64,000 bases of DNA from Lachnospiraceae bacterium AB2028. GTDB lineage: Bacteria; Bacillota; Clostridia; Lachnospirales; Lachnospiraceae. Where the stretch lies: contig JHYJ01000010.1 of assembly GCA_000621425.1 (NCBI GenBank), positions 78,074-142,073 of the forward strand, in the 5' to 3' direction. The position numbers were made by a program, and so were the translations under genes. Of the stretch, positions 9,582 through 18,323 are shown piece by piece (within the stretch, counting starts at the first letter, position 1; every line of letters begins with the position of its first letter). The notes beneath the pieces are model-generated. The model was not told where the DNA came from. It was given only the letters and a program-made list of their open reading frames with translations, and ran no database searches.

Positions 9582-9852
9582 TCAAACTTCCCACACCGAT
9601 AGCTCACCTGCCGGTGGGGTCGTTCGCCAAGCAGTTCTTACGGAAATGCCCAAGTATATGGCATCCGTCCGGAACCGTTCACACGCTACATCCATGTAGC
9701 GTTGTTCACTCTATCAAGCTGTCACGCTGCTTTTGCGTGACAGCCACCCATCACATGGCGGATAGTTCCTAATGAGTCTATGCATTTCCGAGAACTGCTG
9801 AGGCTCACTTTACACCGTCAGGCGAGTCTATACGGTGTGGGAAGTCTTTACA
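9582..9852. repeat. about 270-bp inverted-repeat (MITE/REP-like) element, larger copy
   Basis: The ends match in inverted orientation over about 33 bp. The left end (from 9584) reads AAACTTCCCACACCG, then an AG-CTC-CCTG-CGGTG core. The reverse complement of the right end (to about 9850) repeats the same series. Inner arms also pair: AGCAGTTCT near 9630 with its complement near 9793. Two perfect hairpins lie in the middle (CGCTACAT/ATGTAGCG near 9685-9702 and GTCACGC/GCGTGAC at 9721-9741). The flanks AATTACTC and AATTCACTC may be a decayed target duplication. No ORF of note lies inside. This element fills most of the 408-bp gap between the LCP and MMPL genes. Shares its ends with the copy at 23549-23674. 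Confidence 0.75.
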
Positions 9853-9955
9853 ATTCACTCTTTCGCTGCTGACCCAGTCGCTTGCTACCGAATTGGAACA
9901 TACAGCCCCCCGATGAACTTACATAGTGATAGTAACTTAAGAAGTCATACCACAT

Positions 9956-11686
9956 CTATTCATTCCCCTCACCCTCAGAAGAATCCGAGGGAGAGGTGGC
10001 ATCAGTTTTCTCCGGTTTGATGTACAACTTCTCCTGCAGGTACTGCTTGTTGGCGTCGAAGTCTATCTTCAGGACCATCATGCCGCTGTCGGTGGTATAG
10101 TCACTCCAGGTGCCTTCCAGGGGAATGCTGCCGGATTCCCTTCCGTACAGTTTAATCTTCCAGGCCTGCAGTGCCAGGAAATAGCACTCATTCTGGGTCA
10201 TATTTGTGGTGAGTTCGCTGCACACTTTTTCTATGACCTGCGGACCATTAGTCAGCATGGCATTGGGCAGTTTATCAAGTACATCATTTATGACCTTGCG
10301 CTGTCTGTTGGTCCTTTCAAAATCCGTTCCGATATAACGGTTTCTTGAATACGCAAGTGCCTGGGCACCGTTCAAATGCAGCCATCCGCTGGCAGAAGTA
10401 TCCATGTAATCGGTCGTTATATCTACGCCACGGAGCATATTATATTCATTCAGATAGGCGTTTACCCACTGGACTTCTTCATTGGTGAGATTTAAGTCCA
10501 CACCGCCTACTGCATCAACCAGAGTCGCAAAAGCTTCAAAATTCACGCTGACATAACGGTTTACCTTTATGCCAAAGTTCTGCTCGATGGTCTCCATCAG
10601 CAGCTCCGGTCCGCCGTATGAATACGCAGCATTCAGACGGTTCTTGCCGTGTCCCGGGATATCCACATATACATCACGCAGAACGGATGTGAAAAGTATC
10701 TCATGGGTTACGGAACTCATTGATACAAGTATCATTGCGTCCGACCTGCCGTCATCATCACCGGTACGGGAGTCATTACCTATCATGAGTACATTTATGA
10801 CTTTGCCTTCATAGGGACTCTCGTTTTTAACAGATGCAATCTCGTTGTAGTGCATCTTGCTATAAACATAACCTACACCGGCATAAAGTCCGCCAAAAAT
10901 AATTGCCAGGAGTAGAAGTATTATTATAATGAAATTTCTGAGCAGATGGCTTTTTTTCTTAGGCGGTTCTACATATACACGCTCGGGTTCCCTTTTGCTC
11001 CGCTTACGGCCCGACGTTTTCTCAACAGAATCATTATGCCGCTGTTTCCTTGCAGCTGCTGCCTGACGTTGCCTTTCCTTTGCAGCTGCTGCCGCCATAG
11101 CTTTTTCTTCAGCTCTTGCAGCACGCCTTGCTTCAGCTTTTCTTTTTGACTCAGCAGCTTCCTGCCTGCGTTCTTCCCTTTCTTCACGCTTTTTGGCGGC
11201 CGATTCCTTTTTCCTTAACTGCTCATTTTTTGCAGCCTCTCGTTTCTTTCGCTCTGAATCCCGGGCTTCCTTCTTAGCAGCCTCACGCTGTTTCCTTTCA
11301 GCTTCCCTGGCATCACGTCTTGCAGCATCCTGTGCCCTGCGTTCTTTTGCCTCTGCCTTACGTTCCTCTGCCTGCTGTCGCCTGGCAGCCTTTGCCATTT
11401 CCTTGCGTCTTCGCTCCTCTTCCTTAAGGGCTATGCGCCTGGCCTCTTCCTCATCATAGTCATCGTCTTCGTCGTCATCATCATACTCATCATCGTCTTC
11501 GTACTCGTCATCATCATCGTACTCATCATCGTCCTCGTACTCGTCATCATCATCGTACTCATCATCGTCGTCGTATTCGTCGTCATCATCGTACTCATCA
11601 TCATATTCGTCATAATCCCCGGCATCATATCCCCCGGGCCTGCGACGATTCACTATATGGCTTTTTCCGAATGCATTTTTCAGCAT
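9956..11686 (-). CDS. LytR-CpsA-Psr (LCP) family cell-wall glycopolymer ligase with acidic repeat tail
   Basis: A 576-residue protein. Residues 20-85 are almost only Asp, Glu and Tyr, built from a repeated DDDDEY unit. Residues 85-235 form a highly charged Glu/Arg/Lys/Ala coiled coil. A membrane helix lies at about 250-275, then an extracytoplasmic LCP domain at about 295-470. Family landmarks are LMIGNDSRTG, the conserved Arg in TSVLRDVYVDIPG, NAAYSYGG, DAVGGVDL and ALAYSRNR followed by DFERTNRQRKV. LCP enzymes transfer undecaprenyl-linked polymers such as teichoic acids or capsule to peptidoglycan. The usual cytoplasmic tail of the family is short, so the 235-residue charged extension is odd. 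Start ATG has an AGGAATAGGAA site. Confidence 0.92.
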   Translation of the reverse strand: MLKNAFGKSHIVNRRRPGGYDAGDYDEYDDEYDDDDEYDDDDEYDDDDEYEDDDEYDDDDEYEDDDEYDDDDEDDDYDEEEARRIALKEEERRRKEMAKAARRQQAEERKAEAKERRAQDAARRDAREAERKQREAAKKEARDSERKKREAAKNEQLRKKESAAKKREEREERRQEAAESKRKAEARRAARAEEKAMAAAAAKERQRQAAAARKQRHNDSVEKTSGRKRSKREPERVYVEPPKKKSHLLRNFIIIILLLLAIIFGGLYAGVGYVYSKMHYNEIASVKNESPYEGKVINVLMIGNDSRTGDDDGRSDAMILVSMSSVTHEILFTSVLRDVYVDIPGHGKNRLNAAYSYGGPELLMETIEQNFGIKVNRYVSVNFEAFATLVDAVGGVDLNLTNEEVQWVNAYLNEYNMLRGVDITTDYMDTSASGWLHLNGAQALAYSRNRYIGTDFERTNRQRKVINDVLDKLPNAMLTNGPQVIEKVCSELTTNMTQNECYFLALQAWKIKLYGRESGSIPLEGTWSDYTTDSGMMVLKIDFDANKQYLQEKLYIKPEKTDATSPSDSSEGEGNE

Positions 11687-11732
11687 AGATTCCTATTCCT
11701 TACTTTTTAACAGTTTTTCTTTTATTAAAGTT

Positions 11733-12731
11733 TCAGCCTACCTCTCTCAGATAAGCGAAAACCACATACCCTATATACATAAGCAGCATGGTGATGCCCC
11801 TTACCCTGCCGATCTTCTTTCCGAAGAGACAGTAAACGAAACATATTATAACAACTGCCAGAAGGATAAAAATATCGCACATGGATGCGAAATTCACACC
11901 TACCGGAAGGATAGTGCAGGACACACCCAGTATGAGCATTATATTGAAGATACTGGATCCGATAACATTTCCTACGGCCATGTCCACTTCGCCCTTCTTA
12001 GCTGCAACCATGGATGTAACCAGCTCAGGAAGGGATGTACCCATAGCTACGATTGTCAGCCCCACCAATGTTTCAGACATTCCCAGTGAAAATGCAATGT
12101 TCTTTGCAGATTCTACAACAGCCTCGCCGCCGGATACGATCAGAATCGCACCAAATACTATGGAAAAAATAGTCTTACCCATAGGCATAGGCTCACCTGT
12201 ATCTTCCTCTTCGGATCCCGTCGGATTCTTTCTCGCAGCCATTACTAAAACTACCATATATATAATGAAGAGAACTAACATTCCGATACCGAATATCCGT
12301 CCCAGATCATAAACCTTGTCTGATATTTTGACATTTTCAAGTCCGGCAGCCATTATAGCCTTGATCCCTACAGGAGCCGCAAAAAGCATTGCAAGGGTTG
12401 CAAAAATATTAAGCGGAAAATCTCTCTTTAATATAGTAGAATCTACGGGAACCGGATGGAACAGTGCGCACACACCCAGCACCACCAGAACGTTAAAAAG
12501 GTTCGAGCCCAGAACATTGCTTATAGCAAGCTCATTTGACCCCTTAATCGCAGATGTAACGGATACCGCCAGTTCCGGAGCACTTGTTCCCATAGCAACT
12601 ATGGTAAGTCCTATGATCGCTCCCGGCACTTTGAACCGCTTTGCCACAGCAGAGCTTCCGTCCACAAACATGTCCGCACCCTTTATCAATGCGTAAAAAC
12701 CAACAATAAGAATTTCCAGATAAGTAAGCAT
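11733..12731 (-). CDS. calcium/sodium antiporter family (CaCA) cation exchanger
   Basis: A 332-residue membrane protein with the two inverted alpha repeats of K+-dependent Na+/Ca2+ exchanger relatives. Repeat 1 is GLTIVAMGTSAPELAVS with SNVLGSNLFNVL (residues about 41-80). Repeat 2 is GLTIVAMGTSLPELVTS with GNVIGSSIFNIML (residues about 220-265). The Glu in each PEL motif is the usual cation ligand. A cytoplasmic loop at about 160-185 carries GSEEEDTGE. Start ATG has an AGAGGGAAG site. The gene is preceded by a promoter, a yybP-ykoY-type Mn2+ riboswitch and a terminator, so the transported cation could be Mn2+ as well as, or instead of, Ca2+. Confidence 0.92.
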   Translation of the reverse strand: MLTYLEILIVGFYALIKGADMFVDGSSAVAKRFKVPGAIIGLTIVAMGTSAPELAVSVTSAIKGSNELAISNVLGSNLFNVLVVLGVCALFHPVPVDSTILKRDFPLNIFATLAMLFAAPVGIKAIMAAGLENVKISDKVYDLGRIFGIGMLVLFIIYMVVLVMAARKNPTGSEEEDTGEPMPMGKTIFSIVFGAILIVSGGEAVVESAKNIAFSLGMSETLVGLTIVAMGTSLPELVTSMVAAKKGEVDMAVGNVIGSSIFNIMLILGVSCTILPVGVNFASMCDIFILLAVVIICFVYCLFGKKIGRVRGITMLLMYIGYVVFAYLREVG

Positions 12732-12887
12732 TCTTCCCTCTTTCTGTGCATCTGCACACCCCTCTGACCAGCCAACACCGGTTCCTACAGTTTCAGGCCA
12801 GACCTTCTGCCATCACAGATCTGCCCTTCATGGTTTAAGGAACTCAATGCTCAGGTGGTTCTGTCACAGTCCCTACGGTTCCGGGGT

Positions 12888-12926
12888 ATAAAAAAAACCT
12901 ACACCACAGAAAAACCATGGTGTAAG
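12888..12926 (-). terminator. riboswitch-controlled intrinsic terminator
   Basis: On the minus strand CTTACACCA and TGGTGTAGG pair across a short loop and are followed by at least seven T. The left arm is also the 3' strand of the aptamer's closing helix P1, so the two structures exclude each other. The 160-nt leader beyond it, before the exchanger start, holds one small hairpin (TGTGC/GCACA near 12748-12761) and nothing else I can name. Confidence 0.8.
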
Positions 12927-13060
12927 TCTCGCTTTTTAAAACATGTTCCGGGGAAACCGACCTTATTATCGTTGGCCTCTTTCCCGTCCTGACGAAACAC
13001 GCTGCTGCCTCAACCAAACACCACGGTATTCAAAGGCCCGCAAGCTACTCCCTCAACACG
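12920..13060 (-). ncRNA. yybP-ykoY family (Mn2+) riboswitch aptamer
   Basis: Read on the minus strand, the 5' side carries GTGTTGAG followed directly by GGAGTAGC, and the 3' side carries AGCGAGA followed directly by CTTACAC. GTGTTGAG and CTTACAC pair (one bulge, one G-U) to form P1. GGAGTAGC and AGCAAGA/AGCGAGA are the two signature loops of the yybP-ykoY class, placed immediately inside P1 as in known members. The start coincides with the predicted transcription start. Known members bind Mn2+ and turn on cation exporters. Here P1 competes with the terminator, which predicts an ON switch with ligand. Confidence 0.8.
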
Positions 13061-13067
13061 TCCTTAT

Positions 13068-13096
13068 ATTAAAGACCATTTTAGTATTTTTGTCAA
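13068..13096 (-). promoter_or_regulatory. promoter of the riboswitch/exchanger transcript
   Basis: On the minus strand a perfect TTGACA (13096-13091), 17-bp spacer and TTTAAT (13073-13068). The predicted start point near 13061 is right at the first base of aptamer helix P1. Confidence 0.85.
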
Positions 13097-13118
13097 CCAT
13101 AGGTTGGAAAGTGGTAAA

Positions 13119-13143
13119 CGGGAGGCCTTAGCCTCCCGCCTTT
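13119..13143 (-). terminator. terminator hairpin after sbcC
   Basis: On the minus strand a CGGGAGGC/GCCTCCCG hairpin with a 3-4 nt loop lies a few bases after the sbcC stop, followed by GTTTACC. The T-run is weak, so termination may be partial. Confidence 0.6.
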
Positions 13144-15912
13144 TCAAGCAATGATTTCTACAGAACTTCCGGCAGTCTTGTCCTTTGTGACGATCACCTG
13201 TTTGTCGATCCTTTCCTTTAGGTCAGCAACATGTGAGATGATACCCACCAGCTTGTTGCCCTCCGTAAGGTCAGACAGCGCACGATATACCTGATCAAGT
13301 TTTTCAGGATCAAGGGAGCCGAATCCCTCGTCCACAAACATCGTATCCACCTGTATTCCGCCTGCTGATGACTGAACCTCGTCAGACAGTCCAAGCGCAA
13401 GTGCCAGGGATGCCATAAATGACTCGCCGCCTGAAATTGACTTGACGCTTCTGGTTGATCCGTTGTAGTGATCGATTACCCCCAGGTCCAGACCACTCTG
13501 ACTCCTTACATTTGACGCATTTTCCATACGTTTCAGTTCATACTGTCCGGATGACATTTTCAGCAAGCGTATGTTTGCCCTCCTGATTATGCGGTCAAAA
13601 TAGTTCATCTGGACAAAGGTCTCAAACATGACTTTATCCTTCCCCTTGACCTTACCATTTGCAGTATTCGAAAGAGCGTTTATCCACTGAAGTTTTTTCT
13701 CAGCATCGGCAATGCTTGAAGACTTGTTAACTACATTTTCCATAATGTTCGTATTAGCCCTTATCCTGGCCGCAACTACTTTGCCACTTTCATCACAGGC
13801 TTTCTGCTGATCATCAAGTTCAGTCTTCCGGATCCTCTCTGCATTAATATCTGCAACCTTGCTGGATTCAACAGTCTTCCTGTTGCTTTCAGCCTGTGCA
13901 TTTAGTGCGGTAGCAAGCTCATGCTGCTTCTTTAAAGCATTATCAGCACTGTCATAAGCCTTCTGGAGCGCTTCAGCCTGACTATCAAGGTTTCCTTTTT
14001 CAGTCAGCGCCTCATTTTTGCTTGAATAGGTTAATTCGCCGCGCATTTTTTCAAGAGACGCTTTCTTCTCAGCAAGTGCTGCATTATTTGCTGCAAGCTT
14101 TTCATTAAGCTCACGGCTTTTTTTCTCTATTTCCTTTATTTCCGCATCCTTTTCCGGAATCAGCTTTTCTAGCTCTTTTCTGCGATTATCATTCTGCACC
14201 TCCAGGTTTAAACTGGCCTTTAAAGCATTAATCTCCCGGGCACACTTATCCCTAGTTTCCTGAAGAATAGCTGCGGCTTTTTCAAGGTCCTCTTCCCCGA
14301 GCAATTTTACGGAGCTCTTTTTCAGTTCTTCTTCCTTAGTTTCTACGGCCGTCTTCATACCGCTGGCTTCCTCGGAACTCTTCTCCCTTTCACTTCTCGC
14401 CCCGTCAGATGCCTTTTTAGCATCATCCAGTTCTTTTTCCGTAGGAACGCTTTCTGCCAAATGAGCAAGCATGGGATGTTTGGTGGAACCACAGACGGGA
14501 CACATTTTCCCTTCTTCCAGTTTCTGCGCAAGAATTCCCGCCTGGCCATCCCTAAAAGCCTGATCAAGAGTTTCGTATATTGCATTCAGTTCTATAAAAA
14601 CCGCGCTCTTTTCACTATACGCATTCTGAGCATTCTTAAGTTTTTCCCGATAGTCATTAAGAATATTAAGGTCATTAGAGAAAGTACCGAGATCCCTGGA
14701 CTCTGTTTCCTTTTTTTCAATCTGTCCCTTGAGCTTTTCAATCTCAGCACTTGAATCCTTAATGGTCTCCTGCTCTTTCTTTAGGCCGTCAAGTTCAGCC
14801 TCCGCAGTCTTTTTCTTATTTTCACTATCCGCAATAGCTGAAGACTGTTCTTCAATGACACCATGCAAATCTGCTATATCGCCGGAAAGCTTATCAACAG
14901 CATCATAATTAGAAAGCTGCGCCTCAATAGCAGCAGACGTCTTTTCAAGATCTCTCTTTCCATTCAATGCCGCCCTGGCATCATTAAAATCACTTTCCAG
15001 AACAGTAACTTTAGGGTTTTCGACTTTTAGGTCATTGACAGCCCTTTCCCAGGCTTTCTTTGCCGCTTCAACTGCCTCAGCTGCGCCGATATTTGCATTT
15101 ACAGTTTCAAGTTCTTTTTTTATTTTCGTACTCTGCTCATCAAGCCTTTCTTTTTCAGTATTGTCCTGTTCTATGAGCCTGTTAAGCAAACCTATTACAT
15201 CTTCTGTAAGCATTTCTCCTGATTTTGCCTTATCAACCTCAATGGAAAGAGCACTGTCCTTATCAACTTCTATCCCGGAGATATACTGTGCCAGGCTCTT
15301 TTTTCCGTCTTCTACCTCTGTGCTGACATCTTTTGTCCTCTGGGCAATCTCTTCCTGAAGTTTCATATACTTCTCGGTTTTAAAAAGTTCACGGAATATC
15401 TTTATCCTTTCCGTAGTATCAGCGACCAAAAGCTTTAAGAAATCACCCTGTGCCAGCATCACGATCTGTGAAAACTGCTCCTTATCAACATTCAGGATTT
15501 CATTTGTTATCTTCTCATTTACTTTTTCAACCTTGGTGATGACAGTGCCATCAGGCATATGAAGTTCAGCAGTTGTCGACTGTTTGGCAAGACCTTCGCC
15601 ACGCTTTGCTGCCCTCATCTGCTCAGGGCTTCTCTTTATGGTGTACTCTTTTCCGGCATGACTAAACACAAGCTCTACCTCGGTAAGTGTTTTGTCAGAT
15701 GCGTACTTCGAACGCAGCATTCCAGGTTCGCGGTTAGGACCGCTTGCCTCACCATAAAGTGCATAGCTGACACCGTCAAAAATTGTTGTCTTGCCCGCAC
15801 CGGTATCGCCGGTTATCAGGTAAAGCCCCCTTGTGCCCAGCTTGTCCATAGGTATTACAACTTTTCCGGCATATGGTCCGAAAGCTGACATTGTTAACTT
15901 TATAGGTCTCAT
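13144..15912 (-). CDS. sbcC: exonuclease SbcC, SMC-like ATPase subunit
   Basis: About 922 residues, the ATPase partner of SbcD in the Mre11-Rad50-type complex that cuts hairpin and protein-blocked DNA ends. The N-terminal half-ATPase has the Walker A GDTGAGKTTIFD at about residue 35. Two long coiled coils flank a zinc hook, CPVCGSTKHP, near the middle. The C-terminal half has SISGGESFMASLALALGLS (signature) and DTMFVDEGFGSLD (Walker B). The frame extends to 15942, but the ATG at 15912 overlaps the sbcD stop as ATGA and has a GGGGGGAG site. That start gives the normal N-terminus MRPIKLTMSAFGPY. Ends at a hairpin terminator. Confidence 0.97.
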   Translation of the reverse strand: MRPIKLTMSAFGPYAGKVVIPMDKLGTRGLYLITGDTGAGKTTIFDGVSYALYGEASGPNREPGMLRSKYASDKTLTEVELVFSHAGKEYTIKRSPEQMRAAKRGEGLAKQSTTAELHMPDGTVITKVEKVNEKITNEILNVDKEQFSQIVMLAQGDFLKLLVADTTERIKIFRELFKTEKYMKLQEEIAQRTKDVSTEVEDGKKSLAQYISGIEVDKDSALSIEVDKAKSGEMLTEDVIGLLNRLIEQDNTEKERLDEQSTKIKKELETVNANIGAAEAVEAAKKAWERAVNDLKVENPKVTVLESDFNDARAALNGKRDLEKTSAAIEAQLSNYDAVDKLSGDIADLHGVIEEQSSAIADSENKKKTAEAELDGLKKEQETIKDSSAEIEKLKGQIEKKETESRDLGTFSNDLNILNDYREKLKNAQNAYSEKSAVFIELNAIYETLDQAFRDGQAGILAQKLEEGKMCPVCGSTKHPMLAHLAESVPTEKELDDAKKASDGARSEREKSSEEASGMKTAVETKEEELKKSSVKLLGEEDLEKAAAILQETRDKCAREINALKASLNLEVQNDNRRKELEKLIPEKDAEIKEIEKKSRELNEKLAANNAALAEKKASLEKMRGELTYSSKNEALTEKGNLDSQAEALQKAYDSADNALKKQHELATALNAQAESNRKTVESSKVADINAERIRKTELDDQQKACDESGKVVAARIRANTNIMENVVNKSSSIADAEKKLQWINALSNTANGKVKGKDKVMFETFVQMNYFDRIIRRANIRLLKMSSGQYELKRMENASNVRSQSGLDLGVIDHYNGSTRSVKSISGGESFMASLALALGLSDEVQSSAGGIQVDTMFVDEGFGSLDPEKLDQVYRALSDLTEGNKLVGIISHVADLKERIDKQVIVTKDKTAGSSVEIIA

Positions 15913-17042
15913 TTTTTCTCCCCCCATACTTTTTCGATGCACTCTGTAATGAACTTTCTTTGTTCATCACTCATAGGCTTGTTGTTCTGCTTTTCAAATA
16001 ACTCCCCAAAAAGTTCTACCGGAGTCTTTTCTTTAACATTTTCGATTCCGCTTATCTCTTTCCGCTCCTTGGTGCGGGTATTGTCATATGTTATCTGCAA
16101 GATATTCGGATAAATAACCCTTAATTTGCCCATGGCATCTATAACGTCGTCTTCATCAGTCAGGATAGCGTGAATGTAGTCCTTAGTGTCAGTATTCTCA
16201 TAGTTTTCCTTAGCGGTCAGTTCCTCATAAGTACCCTTTATTTCCCTCAGATCATGCATTGGCGTGAGGGGTATCTCGTCCAGTGTTATTTCTTTTTCCT
16301 TAATATTCACCACCGTTATCGACTTATGGTGATTCTTCTCGGAAAAGGAGTATTTAAGCGGTGTCCCACAGTAACGGACAGTTTCTCTTTTTATATGCTG
16401 CTTTCCGTGTATGTGCCCCAAAGCAACATAATCAAAGGCATCAAATACATCGGCATTCACATTGTCGAGGCCGCCTACGACCACTTCTTCAGATTCGCAT
16501 CTTTCTGCACCGGTGACAAACTGGTGTGCCATAAGGATGTTTGTTGCAGAGCTGTCAATATTTACTTGGCTCAAAGCCACCCTGCATGCATCCGTGTAGT
16601 CACTAATCTCTTCATCCGGGAAAAAGCTTCTTACAACTGCCGGCTTAATGAAAGGGAGCATATAAATATTTACCGTTTCCTCCCCTGCTTTTAACACGCA
16701 GCACTTCACGTTTCCATCATATACAGGAGAAAAATGTATGCCTGCCATATCAACAAGCTCGCTATGGTCAGCAAGCCTGATTGCCGAATCATGATTTCCG
16801 CTTACTACAAAAACAGGAATCTTTTTCTCCGCCAGGCTTACAAGAAAATCATCCCATAGTTTCATCGCTTCCTCAGACGGTACTGACCTGTCATAAATAT
16901 CCCCGGCAATAAGTATGCCGTCGGGTTTTTCCCTGCTGGCAGCCGTAAATATCTCCTTTAAGATATACTTCTGGTCATCGATAAGGGAAATCTCCTTTAA
17001 GCGCTTTCCCAAGTGCAAGTCTGAAAGATGAAATAACTTCAT
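15909..17042 (-). CDS. sbcD: exonuclease SbcD, Mre11-like nuclease subunit
   Basis: A 377-residue calcineurin-like phosphoesterase with the metal-binding series SDLHLGKRL (residues 7-15), AGDIYDRSVPS (about 46-56), VSGNHDSA (about 81-88), LMAHQF and ALGHIHGKQ. It is the nuclease subunit of the SbcCD hairpin and end-processing complex. The C-terminal capping domain region (residues 265-377) is present and the length is normal. It is the first gene of the sbcDC pair and overlaps sbcC by 4 bp, so the subunits are made together. Start ATG follows an AGGAGGG site. Confidence 0.97.
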   Translation of the reverse strand: MKLFHLSDLHLGKRLKEISLIDDQKYILKEIFTAASREKPDGILIAGDIYDRSVPSEEAMKLWDDFLVSLAEKKIPVFVVSGNHDSAIRLADHSELVDMAGIHFSPVYDGNVKCCVLKAGEETVNIYMLPFIKPAVVRSFFPDEEISDYTDACRVALSQVNIDSSATNILMAHQFVTGAERCESEEVVVGGLDNVNADVFDAFDYVALGHIHGKQHIKRETVRYCGTPLKYSFSEKNHHKSITVVNIKEKEITLDEIPLTPMHDLREIKGTYEELTAKENYENTDTKDYIHAILTDEDDVIDAMGKLRVIYPNILQITYDNTRTKERKEISGIENVKEKTPVELFGELFEKQNNKPMSDEQRKFITECIEKVWGEKK

Positions 17043-17215
17043 GTGATAACCCTCCTAAAATCGTGTTTAATTTCCTACTTGATGACATTATATCATGGCC
17101 ATTTTTCTTAATACGGATAAATTTATACCTTTTATTAATTTGGTGATTATTCTATCTTTTGGAGTATTTTATGTTTTAATATTTTGTAAGATGGATCATA
17201 AACTTCAAAAATTTA

Positions 17216-17246
17216 AAAATGGTTTCTTTCGAAACCATTTTTTTCA
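17216..17246. terminator. bidirectional intrinsic terminator
   Basis: Stem AAAATGGTTTC / GAAACCATTTT with a 4-nt loop and A/T runs on both sides. It lies downstream of the small minus-strand gene at 17276-17479 and upstream of sbcD, isolating the two. Confidence 0.85.
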
Positions 17247-17275
17247 GAAACATTTTTACGAAATATAGATCCTTA

Positions 17276-17479
17276 TCAAAACAAAAAGAATCTTGCAACA
17301 CCCAGAATTCCAACGATTAAACCTAGAATCAGCATAACCAGACCGCTTTTCTTTGTCTTGTCTACAGCCTTGGAATCCTCCCGCAGGTCTTTTCTTATAG
17401 CCCCCACAGGATTAACAGTCATATATATGCCCAGTCCCAAGATCATCACGCCACAGATTATCGGAATAAAATCGTACAT
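17276..17479 (-). CDS. small two-helix membrane protein, unknown function
   Basis: A 67-residue protein. A first membrane helix lies at residues 4-22 (IPIICGVMILGLGIYMTV), then a short charged loop (RKDLREDSKAVDKTKKS), and a second helix at 46-66. The start is convincing: GAGGAGGG followed by 4 nt and ATG. Own terminator downstream. No recognised domain. Similar tiny NPVGAIRK-type proteins are common in Clostridia but unassigned. Confidence 0.7.
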   Translation of the reverse strand: MYDFIPIICGVMILGLGIYMTVNPVGAIRKDLREDSKAVDKTKKSGLVMLILGLIVGILGVARFFLF

Positions 17480-17609
17480 AAAGCCCTCCTCATTAAATAC
17501 ATTCTTCTAAATTATATTAACATTTTTCCTATTAAATACCAATAGCGCCGTCAACCTCAATTAAACATTGTCTCAAAAATAATGTATCATAACTCCGGAA
17601 TATCTGAAG

Positions 17610-18275
17610 ATGTACGAGAAGAACAGTTATGTTTTCGATGAGCAGTACTTCAGAGAGGAAAAGATCACGGAACTGACTGATGGTTTTTCCTTGTATGAGA
17701 GAACCTATATCCACCAGGAAGAACATGCCGTATATGCACGCGGCGCAAAATCCGAACTGCGCAAAAATGGACAGTGCATTTATTCTTATGCACCTTGCGA
17801 CAACCACCATGTGCCATATAAGGAAATCATCCATCACTCAAACGGTCACCGGTACTATCCTTTCCATGTTAATCTGTACGGAATCAGTTATATCGATGTG
17901 GATACATTGGAAGTATTTAATTACGTGCCAAGGGGATATGATAATAGTTACGGAATGCCTAACGGAGAATCCTTTATCGTAACAACGGTGTTTTACGATC
18001 CGGCATCAGACCTCGTGGCATACGAGGGCTGTTACTGGGCAGGTCCATACGATGTAATGGTCGGAAATCTTGCCGATCCGATGAATTTTGATCCTCACCT
18101 TATCAGTTTAAATCTCATTTTTGATCCGGAGAATGAAGGCTGCTGTGATACAGACTTTATAAGCTGGGACAAGGACGGCATAACAGTAAAGATTATCGGG
18201 GACGGCACCAGAACAGAAAAGATCTCATTTGAAGACCTGAAAAAGACGGCAGAAACACAGCATAAACGCAGGTGA
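17610..18275 (+). CDS. conserved hypothetical protein, soluble
   Basis: A 221-residue protein without signal or membrane helix. It is rich in aromatic residues and beta strands (for example FSLYERTYIHQEEHAVYARG, YYPFHVNLYGISYIDVDT, VAYEGCYWAGPYDVM). It ends in a charged tail, QHKRR. The sequence looks like an all-beta domain and I do not recognise a family. A plus-strand gene flanked by minus-strand ones, with only a weak ribosome binding site (CCGGAA, distant), so the exact start is uncertain; the coding quality of the body is clear. Confidence 0.65.
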   Translation: MYEKNSYVFDEQYFREEKITELTDGFSLYERTYIHQEEHAVYARGAKSELRKNGQCIYSYAPCDNHHVPYKEIIHHSNGHRYYPFHVNLYGISYIDVDTLEVFNYVPRGYDNSYGMPNGESFIVTTVFYDPASDLVAYEGCYWAGPYDVMVGNLADPMNFDPHLISLNLIFDPENEGCCDTDFISWDKDGITVKIIGDGTRTEKISFEDLKKTAETQHKRR

Positions 18276-18323
18276 AGTCTACCGTCCTTTCGTATTTTTT
18301 CATTATCTTAAGAGTTATATAGT

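Noticed and set aside
11458..11640. Short regular DNA repeats that at first look like a CRISPR array
   Set aside because: They are 18-bp in-frame coding repeats for Asp/Glu/Tyr without unique spacers.
12943..13131. 62-codon plus-strand frame in the exchanger leader
   Set aside because: It lies over the riboswitch aptamer, which explains the conserved sequence; no ribosome binding site.
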